Part shown: in pieces, positions 16,162 through 24,768 of the stretch
Layout of the letters: every line of letters starts with the position of its first letter
How positions within the stretch are numbered: the first letter of the stretch is position 1
NCBI GenBank assembly: GCA_900468805.1
Contig: UEIF01000035.1
Coordinates: forward strand, 106,123-170,122
DNA length: 64,000 bases
Origin: Hyphomicrobiales bacterium
GTDB lineage: Bacteria; Pseudomonadota; Alphaproteobacteria; Rhizobiales; Rhizobiaceae
Direction of reading: 5' to 3'
Made by a program: the position numbers and the translations under genes
Notes under the pieces: generated by a model
What the model saw: the letters and a program-made list of their open reading frames with translations, nothing else
Databases searched by the model: none
What the model was told of the DNA's origin: nothing

Positions 16162-18129
16162 TCAGAATTCTTCCCAGTTGTCCCCGGCGGGAGAGGAGGC
16201 GAGTGTCCTGGCGGCTGCGCCGCCCGTGAATGCGCCCGCAACCTTGCCCATAAGGCGTCGTGCGGGTGAAGACTTCGGATGCGAGGCTGCGGAGGCTTCT
16301 CGCGGCGTTTGACGGGCGCTCATGCCCTCGCCGATATTGAACTGCCGTACCAGCTGCGTCAGGTTTTCCGCATCGGTTGCAAGAGTGTGGCTGGCGGCGT
16401 TCGTTTCTTCCACCATGGCCGCATTCTTCTGCGTCACCTGATCCATCTGGCTGATGGCTGTATTGATCTCATTCAGTCCAACCGATTGTTCGCGCGCAGA
16501 GGTTACGATTGATTTAACATGACCGTCGATGCGCAAAACATCTTCGCCGATCTGGCGCAAAGCCTCGCCGGCGGCCGTCACCAGTTCGCCGCCGATTTTG
16601 ACTTCGGCGCCGGATTTTCCGATCAAGGTCTTGATATCCTTGGCTGCTCCCGCCGCGCGGCCGGCCAGTTCGCGGACTTCCTGGGCGACGACCGCAAAGC
16701 CCTTGCCGGCTTCGCCCGCACGCGCCGCTTCGACGCCCGCGTTGAGTGCCAACAGGTTCGTCTGGAAAGCAATCTCGTCGATGACGTTGATGATGGTGCC
16801 GATCTCGCGGGAGGCGCCTTCGATTCGCTCCATCGCCGCCATTGCATCACCGACGATGGCGTCGGATTTCTCGGTATTCTGGCGAGTATGAGCGACCATG
16901 TTGCCGACTTCCTCGGCGCGGCTGGTGGCGTTGCGGACGGTGGCTGTGATCTCGTCCAGAGCTGCTGACGTCTCTTCCAATGAGGCTGCCTGCTGCTCGG
17001 TGCGCTTGGCAAGATCGTCTGCGGCGGCGCTCATCTGGCGGCTGTTGGCCTGGATGGACGTGCTGTTCAAGGCAATATCGCCCATCGCCTGACGCAGGCG
17101 CAAGGCGGTCTGGTTGAAGTCCTGACGCAGCCTTTCCAGCTCGTCGCGGAAGGGCTGGTCGATGCTCGCGGTCAAATCGCCCTTGGCAAGGCGGGTGAGG
17201 CCTTGAGCGAGCGCCATGACGGCGGCGCTCAGCGCCTCTGCATCGGCGAGCTTGGCAGATTCGCGCTCTCGGCGCTCGGCGTCGCTGCGCTGGCGGTCGG
17301 TCTCGGTACGAGCCTCCATATCAATCTTTTCGATGGCGGCAAGTCGGAAGCTTTCGGCGGCGCGGGCCATTTCGCCGATCTCGTCGCCGCGTTCCTTGCC
17401 GGCAACATTGCTGCTCAAATCGCCGTTCATGATGCGCAGCATGCTTTCGCGCACGGCGGCGATGCCGCGGCGGATGGAGCCGCCGTGAATATATTGCAGC
17501 GCGGCCATGGTAAGGATGGCGATGACGCCAAGCATGATCTGGATGACCAGCGAGTTGTGGGAGGTCTCGTTGGCGCTTTCGATGTGTCTGCGGGCAAAGA
17601 CGGTGCCGTCATCGGCGAATTTATCGAGGGTGGCGGTCAGTTTGTCGCCGGCAGCGTCGATGCGGTCGTCGATCTTATCGAATTCGGCATCCGAGGCACC
17701 CTGTTCGACGAGCGCCGTGAGGTCCACCTGGATAGCCTGACGAAGCCCGGCTACATCGGAATCGTAGCTTTTCAGCAAGTCGCCGGCTTTCAGCTCCTCG
17801 GCGAGGGCGCCCATTTCCTTCGAACCGCTGGAGAGCGCTGCAAGCGAGTCGGCAACGAGCTTCAGACGGTCCGGCTGGATGGTCTTGTCGTCCTTGTCGA
17901 CGATCGTATCCATAGCGGCGAGTATCAGCGTCAAATTGGCGACGCGCATGTCGTTGATATGATCGACGCTCTGCTGGATCTCATCGGCGCGGCCCAGGGC
18001 GATATCGACCTGTGTGTTTTCGTACCAGCCGATGCCGAGCATTGAGCCGAAGCCGATAAAGGCAGCGCCGCCGAGCATCCATAGCCGCTGCCCGACCGAA
18101 AGGTTTCTGCGAACCGTCGAATTTGTCAT
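16162..18129 (-). CDS. Methyl-accepting chemotaxis protein
   Basis: This transmembrane chemoreceptor has 655 residues. One transmembrane segment lies near residues 15-37 and a second around 190-210 (LVIQIMLGVIAILTMAAL). Between them is a helical four-helix-bundle-type sensor domain (DEIQQSVDHINDMRVANLTL). A HAMP domain follows, then the signalling domain with the hairpin tip DEIAFQTNLLALNAGVEAAR. It ends in NWEEF, a CheR/CheB-binding pentapeptide of the NWETF type, so this is probably a major, methylation-competent receptor. The ATG at 18129 has GGAGGG eight bases ahead, better than an upstream in-frame ATG at 18189. Its ligand is unknown. Confidence 0.94.
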   Translation of the reverse strand: MTNSTVRRNLSVGQRLWMLGGAAFIGFGSMLGIGWYENTQVDIALGRADEIQQSVDHINDMRVANLTLILAAMDTIVDKDDKTIQPDRLKLVADSLAALSSGSKEMGALAEELKAGDLLKSYDSDVAGLRQAIQVDLTALVEQGASDAEFDKIDDRIDAAGDKLTATLDKFADDGTVFARRHIESANETSHNSLVIQIMLGVIAILTMAALQYIHGGSIRRGIAAVRESMLRIMNGDLSSNVAGKERGDEIGEMARAAESFRLAAIEKIDMEARTETDRQRSDAERRERESAKLADAEALSAAVMALAQGLTRLAKGDLTASIDQPFRDELERLRQDFNQTALRLRQAMGDIALNSTSIQANSRQMSAAADDLAKRTEQQAASLEETSAALDEITATVRNATSRAEEVGNMVAHTRQNTEKSDAIVGDAMAAMERIEGASREIGTIINVIDEIAFQTNLLALNAGVEAARAGEAGKGFAVVAQEVRELAGRAAGAAKDIKTLIGKSGAEVKIGGELVTAAGEALRQIGEDVLRIDGHVKSIVTSAREQSVGLNEINTAISQMDQVTQKNAAMVEETNAASHTLATDAENLTQLVRQFNIGEGMSARQTPREASAASHPKSSPARRLMGKVAGAFTGGAAARTLASSPAGDNWEEF

Positions 18130-18500
18130 AAAGCCACCCTCCGCCCCAGGCGGTTCCATTCCCTCGATTTTTATGCTGATCCGGTTCATGCCCGGCCGAC
18201 GTCATGTCAGAACAGCGCTGAAGCACTGTATGCATTACTAAATATAGATATCCGCGATTAAGCTTTTCCTAACGATGTTTTTCCTGCGTTGCTTCGGGGT
18301 GGTGGCCGCAAGCCGTTAGAAAGGCGCGATAATTTGTTTTGTACAAGTTTTTCTCAGGATGTTTGCCCGCATTTGGCATTCATCAAGCTGGGGCAATTAA
18401 TCACGGGTGAGAAAACGCATTCTTGAATTGCGCGTCCGCGATCGCGACTATAATCACACGGGCGAGACGGGTGGGGCACCCGCGCATCAAGGAACGTATC
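18130..18500. other. intergenic region between divergent MCP and SCO1 genes
   Basis: No gene is supported in these 371 bases. The stretch is more AT-rich than its surroundings. On the minus strand CTATAT (18242-18247) equals the rhizobial -10 consensus and could serve the chemoreceptor, but no convincing -35 accompanies it. On the plus strand AAGGAACG just before 18501 is the ribosome site of the SCO1-like gene. Confidence 0.5.
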
Positions 18501-19103
18501 ATGAAGAATTTCCGTATCGCCGTCTGGATCGCAGTGCTCGCGCTTGCCGGTGTGCTCGGCTGGTTTACGCTGGACCAGAGCCGGACGCGGGAGGTGGTGG
18601 CCGAGGGGCCGTTCGGCGTGCCGTTCACGCTGGTATCGCAGAGCGGCCAGCCGATTACGGAGCAGGCCTTGCGTGGCAAGCCCACCGCCTTGTTCTTCGG
18701 CTTTACGCATTGCCCCGAGGTCTGCCCGACGACGCTCTTCGAGCTCAACGGCTGGATGGAAAAGGTCGATCCCTCGGGCAACAAGCTGCAGGCGTATTTC
18801 GTGACCGTCGATCCAGAGCGCGATACGCCTGACATCATGAACCAGTACGTCTCCAACGTTTCCAAGCGCATTACCGGCATTTCCGGCGCGCCGGACAAGA
18901 TCGCCGAGGTCATCAAGGGCTTCCGCGTCTATGCCAAGAAGGTGCCGGTCGACGAGAATAATCCTAACGGCGATTACACGATGGACCATACGGCCTCGGT
19001 TTTCCTTCTCGATTCGTCCGGGCGCTTTGTGGGAACGATCTCCTATGGCGAAAACCCGGATACGGCGATAAAGAAGCTTGAGAATCTCGTCGCCAAGGGA
19101 TGA
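18501..19103 (+). CDS. SCO1/SenC family copper chaperone
   Basis: This membrane-anchored thioredoxin-fold protein helps load copper into the CuA site of cytochrome c oxidase. It has 200 residues. A single N-terminal transmembrane segment (residues 5-23) anchors it, with the domain in the periplasm. The copper ligands are Cys71 and Cys75 in THCPEVCPTTLFEL, and His163 in TMDHTASVFLLD. VTVDPERDTPDIM is the usual SCO strand. The ATG at 18501 has AAGGAACG ahead; an in-frame codon at 18423 is less likely. No oxidase genes are nearby. Confidence 0.92.
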   Translation: MKNFRIAVWIAVLALAGVLGWFTLDQSRTREVVAEGPFGVPFTLVSQSGQPITEQALRGKPTALFFGFTHCPEVCPTTLFELNGWMEKVDPSGNKLQAYFVTVDPERDTPDIMNQYVSNVSKRITGISGAPDKIAEVIKGFRVYAKKVPVDENNPNGDYTMDHTASVFLLDSSGRFVGTISYGENPDTAIKKLENLVAKG

Positions 19104-19162
19104 CCGGTCGCTGAATATGTTGGAACCGGGAGCGGGCGGCGCAACCGGAAAGACCGCCTATC

Positions 19163-20041
19163 GTGAGTGAAATTCGCCTTTACGTATCGACGACCGAGAA
19201 GCAGGCCGAGGAAATCCTCGACCTTCTGGGCGAGGTCTTCGGCGAAGAAGATTTTGCCATCGGCACCACCGAGATCGACGAAAAGAAAGATATCTGGGAA
19301 GCCTCTGTCTACATGATGGCGGAGGACGAGGCGGACGTGCGCTCTCGCGTCGAGGCGGCGCTGAGCCAAGCATTTCCCGATGCCGCGCTGTCGCGTGAGG
19401 TTATCCCTGATGTGGACTGGGTTTCAAAATCCCTGGAAGGGCTGAAGCCCGTCAGGGCAGGGCGCTTTCTCGTGCATGGCTCGCATGATCGCGACAAGCT
19501 CCGCACAGGCGATATTGCCATCGAGATCGATGCCGGCCAGGCTTTCGGCACCGGCCATCACGGCACGACGGCCGGCTGCCTGGAGGTGATCGACCGGGTG
19601 CTTCGGGCGCGCACGGTGCGCAATGCGCTGGATCTCGGTACCGGCAGTGGCGTGCTGGCGATTGCCGTGCGCAAGCTTCGCAACATTCCCGTTCTCGCGA
19701 CCGATATCGACCCCATTGCCATTCGCGTCGCGGCCGAGAATGTCCGCCGCAACGGCATTGCCAGCGGCATCAGCACGGTGACCGCACCCGGCTTCCACTC
19801 GACCGCCTTTTCCGAGCACGGACCTTTCGACCTCATCATCGCCAATATTCTGGCGCGGCCGCTGATCAGGATGGCACCGCAGCTCGTTACCAATCTGGCG
19901 CCGGGCGGATCGGTGATTCTATCCGGCATCCTTGCCAGCCAGCGCTGGAAGGTGATTGCCGCCTATAATGGCGCGAAGCTTCGCCACGTGCGCACGATCT
20001 GGCGCAATGGCTGGGTGACGATCCATCTCGATCGTCCGTAA
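19163..20041 (+). CDS. prmA: Ribosomal protein L11 methyltransferase
   Basis: PrmA trimethylates ribosomal protein L11 using S-adenosylmethionine. It has 292 residues. The N-terminal L11-binding part is variable. The catalytic part starts near QAFGTGHHGTTAGCLEVID, followed by the SAM loop ALDLGTGSGVLAIAVRK, the acidic loop ATDIDPIAIRVAAEN and the motif DLIIANILARPLIRMAP (N-I-L-A in the place of NPPY). The start is a GTG at 19163 with a purine-rich stretch ahead. It is downstream of the SCO1-like gene with a 59-base gap and is probably its own unit or a loose operon. Confidence 0.93.
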   Translation: MSEIRLYVSTTEKQAEEILDLLGEVFGEEDFAIGTTEIDEKKDIWEASVYMMAEDEADVRSRVEAALSQAFPDAALSREVIPDVDWVSKSLEGLKPVRAGRFLVHGSHDRDKLRTGDIAIEIDAGQAFGTGHHGTTAGCLEVIDRVLRARTVRNALDLGTGSGVLAIAVRKLRNIPVLATDIDPIAIRVAAENVRRNGIASGISTVTAPGFHSTAFSEHGPFDLIIANILARPLIRMAPQLVTNLAPGGSVILSGILASQRWKVIAAYNGAKLRHVRTIWRNGWVTIHLDRP

Positions 20042-20066
20042 TTTCAGCGAATTACGAACAAGAAAA

Positions 20067-20091
20067 AAGGCGGTGCCAGAGGCACCGCCTT
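20067..20091 (-). terminator. terminator downstream of prmA and of the 57-residue gene
   Basis: The 11-bp perfect stem 20067-20077 / 20081-20091 has an AGA loop. Read on the minus strand it is followed by six T, as expected for the small gene at 20212-20385. On the plus strand it closes prmA without a T-run. Confidence 0.8.
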
Positions 20092-20211
20092 GGACCGGCA
20101 TTTAAATCCGGTCTTGCCCGCGAGCTCGAAGGAGGAGGATGCTCGAGCGGGCACTACTGCATTCCGATAGGCCTGTCCGGTGGAGGGAGGAGGATCGGAA
20201 AGGCTTTAAGC

Positions 20212-20385
20212 TCAGAATGCGTAGCTCGGTGCGCCCTTGTGGCGCGTGGAACGCTGGCCTGCTGCGAGCATCTTGAGGCTATCCTCATTCTGCGGGCGGC
20301 GGGCGCCGATGACGTGACGCACAGTCTGGCGTTCGCCAGCCTGTACCGGGCTGCTGTAAGCGAAGCGCGAGAGAGAGGCGGTCAT
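20212..20385 (-). CDS. small conserved-looking protein, 57 residues
   Basis: This small gene encodes a basic, soluble protein that opens MTASLSRFAYSSPVQAGERQ and ends KGAPSYAF, with an Arg-rich centre (VRHVIGARRPQNEDSLKML). I do not recognise a family. Support for a real gene: the ribosome site AAAGGA lies nine bases before the ATG at 20385, the codon usage is like the neighbours, and a strong hairpin with a T-tract on the same strand lies downstream. There is no signal peptide or membrane helix. It stands between prmA and the aminopeptidase gene, opposite in direction. Confidence 0.7.
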   Translation of the reverse strand: MTASLSRFAYSSPVQAGERQTVRHVIGARRPQNEDSLKMLAAGQRSTRHKGAPSYAF

Positions 20386-20663
20386 TTCAAGAAATCCTTT
20401 GTTGATGGTTCGTCGTGAACCGTTCGATGGGCTCTATATAGCTATTCCTTCATGCAGCGGCAGAGGGTTTGTTTCATGGGAGCCATGCGCGCAATGCATG
20501 AAGCGTGCCAGTTTCTCAGATCGAGACACATTTCTGCCAAATTATTGGGCGGTAGGCGGCTTCTCGGTGCTTCGCGTCGCTTTTTCTCCCTAATGACTGA
20601 AATTTCGCTAACATGGCCGCTATCCCATTAACCGGATTCGTCTCACTCATTCGGGTTTCCAGC

Positions 20664-22499
20664 ATGTTCCAGTCTTTCGAAGTCACCTCCACGCCGCAAT
20701 TCGGCAGGGAACGGGTATCCGCACTCCGCGCCAGTTTCGATGCACTCGGCATCGACGCTTTTCTCGTGCCGCGCGCCGATGAATATAATGGCGAGTATGT
20801 GCCTGCCTGCGCGGAGCGGCTGTCGTGGCTGACAGGTTTCACCGGCTCGGCGGGCGTTGCGCTGATCACCCGGACGGATGCGATCGTCTATGTCGACGGG
20901 CGCTATGTGACGCAGCTTGCCGAGCAGGTGGACGGCTCGGTCTTCACCGGCGGCGATCTTGTCAACGAGCCGCCGCACGTCTGGCTGCCGGCGCATGGCA
21001 AGAAGGGGCTGAAGCTCGGCATCGATCCGTGGCTGCATTCGGGTGCGGAAGTGCGCAAGCTCGAAAAGGCGCTCTCCGAAATAGGCGGTGCGCTGGTCTT
21101 CCTGCCGCACAATCCGCTCGACAGGCTCTGGGCCGACCGGCCGGCAGAGCCGCTTGGCGCTGTCGTCATCCAGAACGTGGCGCAATCAGGTATTCTCGCC
21201 AAGGACAAGATCGCCACCATCGCCTCCGATCTCGGAGACAAGAACCTGAAGGCGGTGCTTATCGCCGATCCGTCCTCCATCGCCTGGATTTTCAACATCC
21301 GCGGCGCAGACGTGCCGCATACGCCGCATCCTCTGGCGCGCGCCATCATCCATGCAGACGGCAAGGCGGAGCTCTTCCTCGATAAGCGCAAGACCAGCAT
21401 CGAGCCGGAAGCCTATCTGGCACAGATCTCCACCCAGCTTGCGCCCTCGCTGCTGGATGAGAAGCTTGCAGCCGTCGCCAAGGATGGCGGCCGTATCCTC
21501 ATCGATCCTGATATCACCTCCTATGCACTCGCCGAGATCATTCGCAAGGCGGGCGGCGAGGTCGTGGAGGGTGTCGATCCAGCAAAGCTGCCGCGAGCCG
21601 TGAAGAACAGCGTCGAGATCAATGGCTCGGCCGCCGCCCATCTGCAGGATGGGGCTGCCATGGTGGAATTCCTCTACTGGCTGTCGCAGAGCAAGCCCGG
21701 CACGATCACCGAGATCGGTGCAGCCGAGCGGCTGGAGGCGGCCCGCGCCAAGGTCGGTCAGAGCATGCAGAACCCGCTGAAGGATATTTCCTTCGACACG
21801 ATCTCGGGTGCCGGCGAACATGCGGCGATCATGCATTACCGGGTGACGACGGCGACCGACCGGCACATCCAGGCGGGAGAACTGTTCCTGATCGATTCCG
21901 GCGCGCAGTATATCAATGGCACGACGGATATTACCCGCACGGTTGGCATCGGCACCGTCAGCGAGGAGCACAAGCGCTTCTTCACGCTGGTGCTGAAGGG
22001 CATGATCCAGATCAGCACGGCGCGTTTCCCGAAGGGTGCGCGTGGTTGCGACCTCGATCCGCTGGCTCGCATCGCGCTATGGCGGGCAGGGGCCGATTTC
22101 GCGCATGGCACGGGGCATGGCGTCGGATCCTATCTTTCGGTTCACGAGGGGCCGCAGCGCATTTCGCGGCTGTCGACGCAGGAGCTGCTGCCGGGCATGA
22201 TCCTGTCCAACGAGCCGGGCTACTACCGGCCGGGCCATTTCGGCATCCGCATCGAGAACCTGATCTATGTGCGGGAGGCCGAAACCATCGATGGGGGCGA
22301 TATGCCGATGCTCGGCTTCGACACGCTGACCTTCTGCCCAATCGACCGCAGCCTCGTCATTCCGGAATTGCTGACGCATGATGAGTTGCACTGGTTCAAC
22401 GACTATCACCACCAAACGCGCGAAGCGTTGATGCCTCTGATCCATAACCATGACGTCAAGGCATGGCTGGAGAACGCGACGCTGCCGCTGGAATACTGA
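20664..22499 (+). CDS. Xaa-Pro aminopeptidase (M24B)
   Basis: This cytosolic metallopeptidase of 611 residues removes an N-terminal residue before proline. The three-part architecture is that of long aminopeptidase P: two creatinase-like N-terminal domains (from RADEYNGEYVPACAERL), then the pita-bread catalytic domain with metal ligands in DSGAQYINGTTDITRT (two Asp), HGTGHGVG (His), LSNEPGYY and GIRIENL (Glu). The C-terminal WLENATLPLEY is typical of the family. The ATG at 20664 (MFQSFEV) matches the usual start; an ATG at 20613 would add 17 residues. No ribosome site is strong at either. Confidence 0.93.
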   Translation: MFQSFEVTSTPQFGRERVSALRASFDALGIDAFLVPRADEYNGEYVPACAERLSWLTGFTGSAGVALITRTDAIVYVDGRYVTQLAEQVDGSVFTGGDLVNEPPHVWLPAHGKKGLKLGIDPWLHSGAEVRKLEKALSEIGGALVFLPHNPLDRLWADRPAEPLGAVVIQNVAQSGILAKDKIATIASDLGDKNLKAVLIADPSSIAWIFNIRGADVPHTPHPLARAIIHADGKAELFLDKRKTSIEPEAYLAQISTQLAPSLLDEKLAAVAKDGGRILIDPDITSYALAEIIRKAGGEVVEGVDPAKLPRAVKNSVEINGSAAAHLQDGAAMVEFLYWLSQSKPGTITEIGAAERLEAARAKVGQSMQNPLKDISFDTISGAGEHAAIMHYRVTTATDRHIQAGELFLIDSGAQYINGTTDITRTVGIGTVSEEHKRFFTLVLKGMIQISTARFPKGARGCDLDPLARIALWRAGADFAHGTGHGVGSYLSVHEGPQRISRLSTQELLPGMILSNEPGYYRPGHFGIRIENLIYVREAETIDGGDMPMLGFDTLTFCPIDRSLVIPELLTHDELHWFNDYHHQTREALMPLIHNHDVKAWLENATLPLEY

Positions 22500-22508
22500 T
22501 CGGCGGTC

Positions 22509-22817
22509 TTAAATACCGATCGTGTGCCGCCAGATCATCACGATGATCCAGGCGGCCACGAGCATCCATGTGTGTGAGAAGCGTAAGCCGATGACGAGGG
22601 CGACGGCGAGCGCCAGTTTCGAATCCCAGCCGCCCATGAAAAAGGCGGGGGCTACGAGCGTCGTCAGCACTGCCGCCGGTACGGCATTCAGCGCCGCTTC
22701 CATGCGCGGCGGAATACGCTTCATGCGGGTGATCATGATGTAGCCGCCGATGCGGGTCGCGAAGGTCGCGGCTGCGGCGGCGAGGATCACGAGAGCCATG
22801 TGGAGATCGAATTCCAT
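22509..22817 (-). CDS. azlD: AzlD family branched-chain amino acid exporter subunit
   Basis: This small inner-membrane protein of 102 residues has about four hydrophobic helices. Family marks are AAAATFATRIGGYIMITRM, a VPAAVLTTLVAPAFF stretch and the final MLVAAWIIVMIWR. AzlD pairs with AzlC to export branched-chain amino acids and some analogues. It begins one base after the azlC stop, so the two are translated together. It is convergent with the aminopeptidase gene, only nine bases away. Confidence 0.88.
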   Translation of the reverse strand: MEFDLHMALVILAAAAATFATRIGGYIMITRMKRIPPRMEAALNAVPAAVLTTLVAPAFFMGGWDSKLALAVALVIGLRFSHTWMLVAAWIIVMIWRHTIGI

Positions 22818-22818
22818 C

Positions 22819-23550
22819 TCAGACCTCGTGGTTTTCGGTGTTGAGGGCGTCGGCTTCGAGATCCGGCTCCTGGGCGGGCAGCGGCATCAGCGCAGCAAGC
22901 AGAATGCCGGCCGCGGCACCCAGGCTCACATGCCATGGGGAACCGACGAAATGATAGGCGATGACGGAGGCGACAGCGCTCGTCAGCGCCACAGCCAGAA
23001 AATTGTCACGCTTGCGGAAGCCGAGGACGATGGCGAGGAAATAGGCCGGCAGGAGGATATCGAGGCCGATCGTCTTGGGATCGCCGATGAAGGAGCCGAG
23101 CATGCCGCCGAGGAGGCTGATGAGAACCCAGGGGATGTAGATGACGATGCCGAAGCCGAGATACCAGGTGAAGGTAACCGGCTGACCTGCTTCGCCACGC
23201 TTGACGGTCTCGGCAAATTGGGGATCGACCAGCAGGAAGAAGGTAAAGAACTTCTGGATCGCCGTGAAATGCCCGATGTAGCGGGCGATCGCTGCCGAAT
23301 AGAGCACGTGACGGAAGTTGACGGCGAGGATCGACAGCACGATCACCCAGGCCTGAACATCATGGCCGAAGAGCTCGATGCCGACCATCTGGCTTGCGCC
23401 CGCATAGACGGTGGCGCTCATGAAGGTGAGTTCGGAGAGCGACATGCCCTGCTCGGCTGCAAGGGCGCCGAACAGCGCTCCGAAGGGGGCAGAGGCGAGT
23501 GCCACGGCAAATCCACCCCGCACACCTTCGACAAAGTCGGCGCGATTCAT
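22819..23550 (-). CDS. azlC: AzlC family branched-chain amino acid exporter
   Basis: This is the large subunit of the AzlCD exporter: an inner-membrane protein of 243 residues with about five to seven hydrophobic segments. The family opening is GVRGGFAVALASAPFGALFG, then SATVYAGASQMVGIELFG and LAVNFRHVLYSAAIARYI, which carries the conserved N-x-R-H. Substrates in the family are leucine, isoleucine, valine and toxic analogues. The ATG at 23550 faces an AT-rich promoter region with two near-identical AATTGA(A)ATTTCC words. azlD follows directly. Confidence 0.9.
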   Translation of the reverse strand: MNRADFVEGVRGGFAVALASAPFGALFGALAAEQGMSLSELTFMSATVYAGASQMVGIELFGHDVQAWVIVLSILAVNFRHVLYSAAIARYIGHFTAIQKFFTFFLLVDPQFAETVKRGEAGQPVTFTWYLGFGIVIYIPWVLISLLGGMLGSFIGDPKTIGLDILLPAYFLAIVLGFRKRDNFLAVALTSAVASVIAYHFVGSPWHVSLGAAAGILLAALMPLPAQEPDLEADALNTENHEV

Positions 23551-23568
23551 GGGAATTCATCCTGTTGG

Positions 23569-23619
23569 AATTGAAATTTCCCTCTATGGTGTCTCACCTG
23601 CTGCGGCAATTGAATTTCC
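23569..23619. promoter_or_regulatory. repeated AATTGA(A)ATTTCC words upstream of azlC
   Basis: AATTGAAATTTCC (23569-23581) and AATTGAATTTCC (23608-23619) lie 39 bases apart in the divergent promoter region of azlCD and the DUF2164 gene. Spaced AT-rich repeats of this kind suit an Lrp/AsnC-type regulator, which is common for azl genes. That assignment is inference. Confidence 0.3.
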
Positions 23620-23684
23620 TTGATTCATCAATCGATTTTGCTGAAGCGTTACCGGTTTACGTCACCGGCGAGGTGAGGGAGACA

Positions 23685-23936
23685 ATGAAGAAGATCGAAT
23701 TTACGAAGCAAGAAAAAGCGGAAATCGTTTCGCGCATCCGCGCTTATTTCGACCGTGAGCTCGATCCGATCGGCGCCCTGCCGGCGGAATTCCTGCTCGA
23801 CTTTTTCGGCGAGAAGATCGGCCCCTATTTCTACAATAGGGGACTGCGCGACGCACACGCCGCCTTCGTCAAGAAGATGGAGGATTTCGGCGAGGAGATT
23901 TACCTGCTGGAGCGGGAAGGCGAGAAGAACGGCTGA
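23685..23936 (+). CDS. DUF2164 family protein
   Basis: This small cytosolic protein of 83 residues has unknown function. The pattern MKKIEFTKQEKAEIVSRIRA, then FDRELDPIGALPAEFLLDFF and IGPYFYNRGLRDAHAAF, is the DUF2164 hallmark. The ATG at 23685 has GAGGGAG ahead; frames reaching further upstream lie in the azlC promoter region. It is convergent with pncA, and the two stop codons are adjacent. Confidence 0.88.
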   Translation: MKKIEFTKQEKAEIVSRIRAYFDRELDPIGALPAEFLLDFFGEKIGPYFYNRGLRDAHAAFVKKMEDFGEEIYLLEREGEKNG

Positions 23937-24563
23937 TCAGGCGGCGAGAACATCGACGCTGTTGACGATATCGACGCCGTTTGCGCGCATCTCGTCGATG
24001 GCGGCAGCGACGCCTTCAGGCGTAATGCCGCGGCTGGCATCCTCGACGAAGCGAACCTTGACGCCGGGAATCAGCTCCAGCGCATCAAGCGCAGAAAACT
24101 TGACACAGTAATCTGTCGCCAGCCCGCAGACGTCGAGTTCGGTGACACCCTGATCAACCAGGAAATCGGCAAGACCTGTCAGGGCATGCTGATCGTTGTC
24201 GCGGAAGGCGGAATAGCTGTCGACGTTCCTGTTTTCGCCCTTCTGCTGGATGAGGTCGATCTGCGCCGAGTGGAGCTGTGGGTGTAGTTCGGCGTCACGC
24301 GTATATTGCACGCAGTGATCCGGCCACAGCATCTGCGGCTTGCCGGAGAGTTCGCCCATTTCGAAAGGGTTCTTGTCGGTGTGGGAGGAGGCGAAACTGC
24401 CGTGATCGGCCGGATGCCAATCCTGCGAGGCGACGATCAGATCGTACTTGCCGCTGTCGATGAGGCTGTTGGCGACGGGAACGACTTCATGGCCATCGAG
24501 AACCGGCAGATTGCCTCCGGGACAGAAACCATTCTGAATATCGACGAGCAGCAACGCCTTCAT
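23937..24563 (-). CDS. pncA: Nicotinamidase
   Basis: PncA hydrolyses nicotinamide to nicotinate in NAD salvage and also activates pyrazinamide-type amides. It has 208 residues. The catalytic triad is visible as Asp8 (LLVDIQNGF), Lys108 (IQQKGE) and Cys153 (GLATDYCVKFSALDA). The metal site is in SQDWHPADHGSF (Asp48, His50, His54). The ATG at 24563 has AAGGATGG ahead; an in-frame codon at 24620 adds 19 residues without a ribosome site. An AT-rich promoter stretch lies upstream. Confidence 0.94.
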   Translation of the reverse strand: MKALLLVDIQNGFCPGGNLPVLDGHEVVPVANSLIDSGKYDLIVASQDWHPADHGSFASSHTDKNPFEMGELSGKPQMLWPDHCVQYTRDAELHPQLHSAQIDLIQQKGENRNVDSYSAFRDNDQHALTGLADFLVDQGVTELDVCGLATDYCVKFSALDALELIPGVKVRFVEDASRGITPEGVAAAIDEMRANGVDIVNSVDVLAA

Positions 24564-24768
24564 CAAGCCATCCTTACGCATATCGCACTGCAAAATGCCA
24601 ACCCGTGTCAGCGCAATCAACTAGTGGATTTCCGGGAGGCAACGCGCAAGTGCTATTTCTAGTATGAAGGGTGACAAATGGCAGCATAAAGTAATTTTTC
24701 TGGTGATGCTCGTCCTATACGCGAATTTGACAAGTATCTCGCCTTTTGTATTAGAGTTTATGCATGCA

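Noticed and set aside
18407..18832. A 141-codon frame overlapping the SCO1-like gene
   Set aside because: Another frame of the same strand encodes the intact copper chaperone with CxxxC and His ligands.
20092..20211. GGAGG-rich stretches (20130-20139 and 20182-20193) considered as ribosome sites of another small gene
   Set aside because: No frame of useful length with a start codon at the right distance follows on the plus strand; the stretch is best read as the 3' region of the 57-residue gene.
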